Shown piece after piece: positions 63,001 through 64,000 of a stretch of 64,000 nt of DNA (positions are counted from its first letter, which is position 1; every line of letters begins with the position of its first letter). A program made the position numbers and the translations under genes. The DNA is from Tyto alba. Its lineage: Eukaryota; Chordata; Aves; Strigiformes; Tytonidae. The stretch spans positions 5,890,001 to 5,954,000 of the forward strand of contig NW_024881322.1 in assembly GCF_018691265.1 (NCBI RefSeq). The letters are read 5' to 3'. Below the pieces are notes generated by a model. The model was not told the DNA's origin, searched no databases, and saw only the letters and a program-made list of their open reading frames with translations.

Positions 63001-63983
63001 CGAACTGCAGAACCTAGGCTCTGTTATTTCCAAGCTGGAGGCAGAGATGGGAGAAATCAAAGTAGAAACCGAGCAGCAGCAACGGGATCGTGAAAGTCTG
63101 CTGACCAGGAAACAACAGCTGGAGAAGGACATTGCTGCGTATCACTGCCTTCTGGATGGAGAACAAAGCAGGTACTTGGCCTTAAAAGCAAGTGTGCCGC
63201 GAGGATGGAGAACATGTGCTACCTGGGAAGGCATTGTGAGGTTGCTGGAAGGAGGACGAGGGTGGTTTTCATGTTTCTAAGGCTGGGTGGTAGATGGTGA
63301 GGCTTGGAGAAGCTGCCAAAGGGAAACAAAACCCCAAATCCAGTCGTGCAGGGCTGCCTGATGTACTGGAGATGGGTGGTTTCCAGCACCGCGGCGGAAG
63401 GGCGAGGTTTAGGAACACGCCAGCAGGTCTGAGTGTCACTCCCCTGAAGATGTGAGATTAAAAAGCTACTACAGCATCTGGGAGCTACATTAGTGGCTGA
63501 AAAGCAGCTGTGTTGTTGTTTCTTGCCTTGGGTACATTATGCCTTCCTCCTCCTCCCACTATACAGTCCAAATATTACAGCGGTGGTCCTGGGGAAGCTC
63601 CGCTGCCAAGCACACAAGATCCCCGTGAAGTTCAACAACAGAATCCGGCCCACTGACCGTACCTTTTGTGAAGAAACATAGTTCAGACTCTTAGCATTTG
63701 TCCTCTGTGAATAATCTGTAAACACCTTTATGGTCGTTGGGTTACCTGGTTGGGCTTTTTTAAGATCCTTAACGACCATTAGTCATGGAACCTCTGAGAA
63801 CCCGATCCACAGATTTTGACTTGCTCTTCTGCTCAGGTCAGGGAGAAATTTTGTTATAATCAGATCCTGCTGCAGTTGATGAGATTTCCCCAGCTGAACT
63901 GAGGATAGTGCTTGGGTCAGCAATTTTCCTGTTTGTAGTAGTGACTGATTTTTTTTTTTTTTTTTTTTTTCCCTTTCAGCTGA
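44140..63983 (+). CDS. BFSP2: BFSP2, phakinin (CP49), lens beaded-filament protein, complete coding region
   Basis: Exons 44140-44595, 53008-53090, 55018-55174, 57494-57655, 62336-62467, 62951-63171 and 63980-63983 join without a frameshift to 404 residues. Residues 1-96 are the head, with RRRSSF, APGVY-like PPGVYVG and [17 protein letters not shown] as in human phakinin. Coil 1A starts near residue 97 with [22 protein letters not shown], a departure from the usual LNDR helix-initiation motif. Coil 1B, the linkers and coil 2 follow to LLDGEQSS, which replaces the classical LLEGEE end. As in mammals there is no tail domain. BFSP2 co-assembles with filensin (BFSP1) into beaded filaments of lens fibre cells, and human mutations cause cataract. 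The ATG has a good Kozak context (GCCACCATGC) and an in-frame TGA upstream at 44113-44115, so an N-terminal extension like human MSERR is not possible in this exon. The 3' UTR lies beyond the window. Confidence 0.95.
44596..53007 (+). other. BFSP2: BFSP2 intron 1 (8.4 kb)
   Basis: GTGGGT..CTTCTAG intron, phase 0. It holds T18 (44884-44901), A16 (49413-49428), an (A)nG tract (50722-50759) and homeodomain-type AT motifs at 47459-47516 and 48318-48334. It also has several exon-like open segments, of which 52468-52563 is the most interesting (see findings). No other gene is recognised. Confidence 0.85.
53008..53090 (+). CDS. BFSP2: BFSP2 exon 2: start of coil 1B
   Basis: 83 nt between ttcttctag and AG|GTAGTC. 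Encodes [19 protein letters not shown] and CAEDFKD, plus two bases of Arg180. It is very close to human phakinin [19 protein letters not shown]. Length 83 equals the corresponding type I keratin exon. Confidence 0.96.
53091..55017 (+). other. BFSP2: BFSP2 intron 2
   Basis: 1927 nt, phase 2, ending in a long pyrimidine tract (ttgttttttttttctctgtag). Contains poly(A) tracts A23 (53992-54014), A14 (54045-54058) and A18 (54936-54953). No coding exon recognised. Confidence 0.88.
53992..54058. repeat. Two A tracts (A23 and A14) 30 bp apart
   Basis: A23 at 53992-54014 and A14 at 54045-54058 in BFSP2 intron 2. Confidence 0.85.
55018..55174 (+). CDS. BFSP2: BFSP2 exon 3: coil 1B
   Basis: 157 nt; acceptor ctctgtag, donor GAA|GTAAGT. 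Encodes [20 protein letters not shown] and [20 protein letters not shown], then [12 protein letters not shown]: classic heptad coil matching human phakinin. Human cataract deletion E233del falls in this part of the protein according to the literature I recall. Length 157 equals type I keratin exon 3. Confidence 0.97.
55175..57493 (+). other. BFSP2: BFSP2 intron 3
   Basis: 2319 nt, phase 0, from GTAAGT to tttttgttcaag. The final 129 nt before exon 4 happen to be open in the exon 4 frame, with an ATG at 57365. This reads into an obvious pyrimidine tract and is not treated as coding. Confidence 0.88.
57494..57655 (+). CDS. BFSP2: BFSP2 exon 4: end of coil 1B, linker, start of coil 2
   Basis: 162 nt, 54 codons, donor AAG|GTAAGG. 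Encodes [39 protein letters not shown] and [15 protein letters not shown], nearly identical to human phakinin. Length 162 equals type I keratin exon 4. Confidence 0.97.
59178..59253. repeat. T/G-only low-complexity tract in BFSP2 intron 4
   Basis: Interrupted TTG and TTTG repeats (ttgttgttgttg, tttgtttgtttg) with few other bases. Confidence 0.75.
59378..59411. repeat. 17-bp perfect tandem duplication
   Basis: Unit cagttttgtatctcata occurs twice head to tail (59378-59394 and 59395-59411), followed by a third partial CAG. Confidence 0.85.
62336..62467 (+). CDS. BFSP2: BFSP2 exon 5: coil 2
   Basis: 132 nt, 44 codons. The acceptor is cagtcaccatctcttaccag and the donor is TTA|GTAAGT. Encodes [40 protein letters not shown] and LRTL, aligning without gaps to human phakinin. 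Confidence 0.96.
62468..62950 (+). other. BFSP2: BFSP2 intron 5
   Basis: 483 nt GT-AG intron, phase 0, ending ctgctgtcttgcccttacag. Nothing else is seen in it. Confidence 0.9.
62951..63171 (+). CDS. BFSP2: BFSP2 exon 6: end of coil 2
   Basis: 221 nt, the same length as the matching type I keratin exon. Encodes [60 protein letters not shown] and [13 protein letters not shown], plus AG of the last codon. Donor AG|GTACTT. Reading through the donor would add 36 unrelated residues before a stop, so splicing to 63980 is preferred. Confidence 0.96.
63172..63979 (+). other. BFSP2: BFSP2 intron 6
   Basis: 808 nt, phase 2, ending in a T22 tract (63949-63970) and ccctttcag. This is a very strong acceptor and supports the terminal exon call. 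Confidence 0.8.
63980..63983 (+). CDS. BFSP2: BFSP2 exon 7: last base of Ser404 and TGA stop
   Basis: After the strong acceptor at 63978-63979 the first base C completes AG|C (Ser404) and TGA follows at once (63981-63983). The protein then ends LLDGEQSS, similar in length and character to the human phakinin end (LLDREESG). The rest of the exon in the window (to 64000) is 3' UTR. An alternative acceptor beyond the window cannot be excluded. Confidence 0.8.
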
Positions 63984-64000
63984 TTATGAAACTCCCAGCC

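Overview
This is a stretch of vertebrate nuclear genome, and most likely from a bird or another sauropsid. It holds two intron-rich genes on the + strand, with consensus GT-AG splice sites, low repeat density, and no Alu-like or L1-like sequence that I can recognise. The two genes are TMEM108 (retrolinkin; 3' coding exons only) followed by BFSP2 (phakinin/CP49; complete coding region). From memory this is the same order as on human chromosome 3q22. I see no bacterial features, operons, CRISPR arrays, tRNA or rRNA genes.

Layout. Positions 1-28457 contain no coding exon I can recognise. They are probably upstream intron sequence of TMEM108, with microsatellites and A-tracts. TMEM108 then contributes three coding exons: 28458-29570 (mucin-like ectodomain and start of the membrane helix), 38526-38680 (rest of the helix and juxtamembrane tail) and 40268-40390 (C-terminal tail and stop). 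Two poly(A) signals follow at 40567 and 40587. The short exon carrying the TMEM108 start codon was not found and is probably upstream of the window. The intergenic gap is about 3.5 kb. BFSP2 runs from the ATG at 44140 to the TGA at 63981-63983 in seven exons: 44140-44595, 53008-53090, 55018-55174, 57494-57655, 62336-62467, 62951-63171 and 63980-63983. Joined, they give a 404-residue tail-less intermediate filament protein; human phakinin has 415 residues. The last exon supplies one base of the final codon plus the stop.

Function. The two genes are neighbours but not functionally linked. TMEM108 is a neuronal type I membrane protein of transport vesicles and endosomes. BFSP2 is a lens fibre-cell protein that forms beaded filaments with filensin (BFSP1). 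The sequence just upstream of the BFSP2 start has a Maf-type element (11 of 13 bases matching the consensus) and three Sox-like motifs, which suits lens expression.

Hunt result. I found no new multi-gene system. The observations most worth checking are: a candidate in-frame cassette exon in BFSP2 intron 1 (52468-52563), in the light of the chicken CP49ins splice variant; the lens-type promoter motifs; CpG/G-rich islands inside a TMEM108 intron; a perfect 11-bp hairpin at 18288-18315; and strand-asymmetric A/C or T/G tracts.
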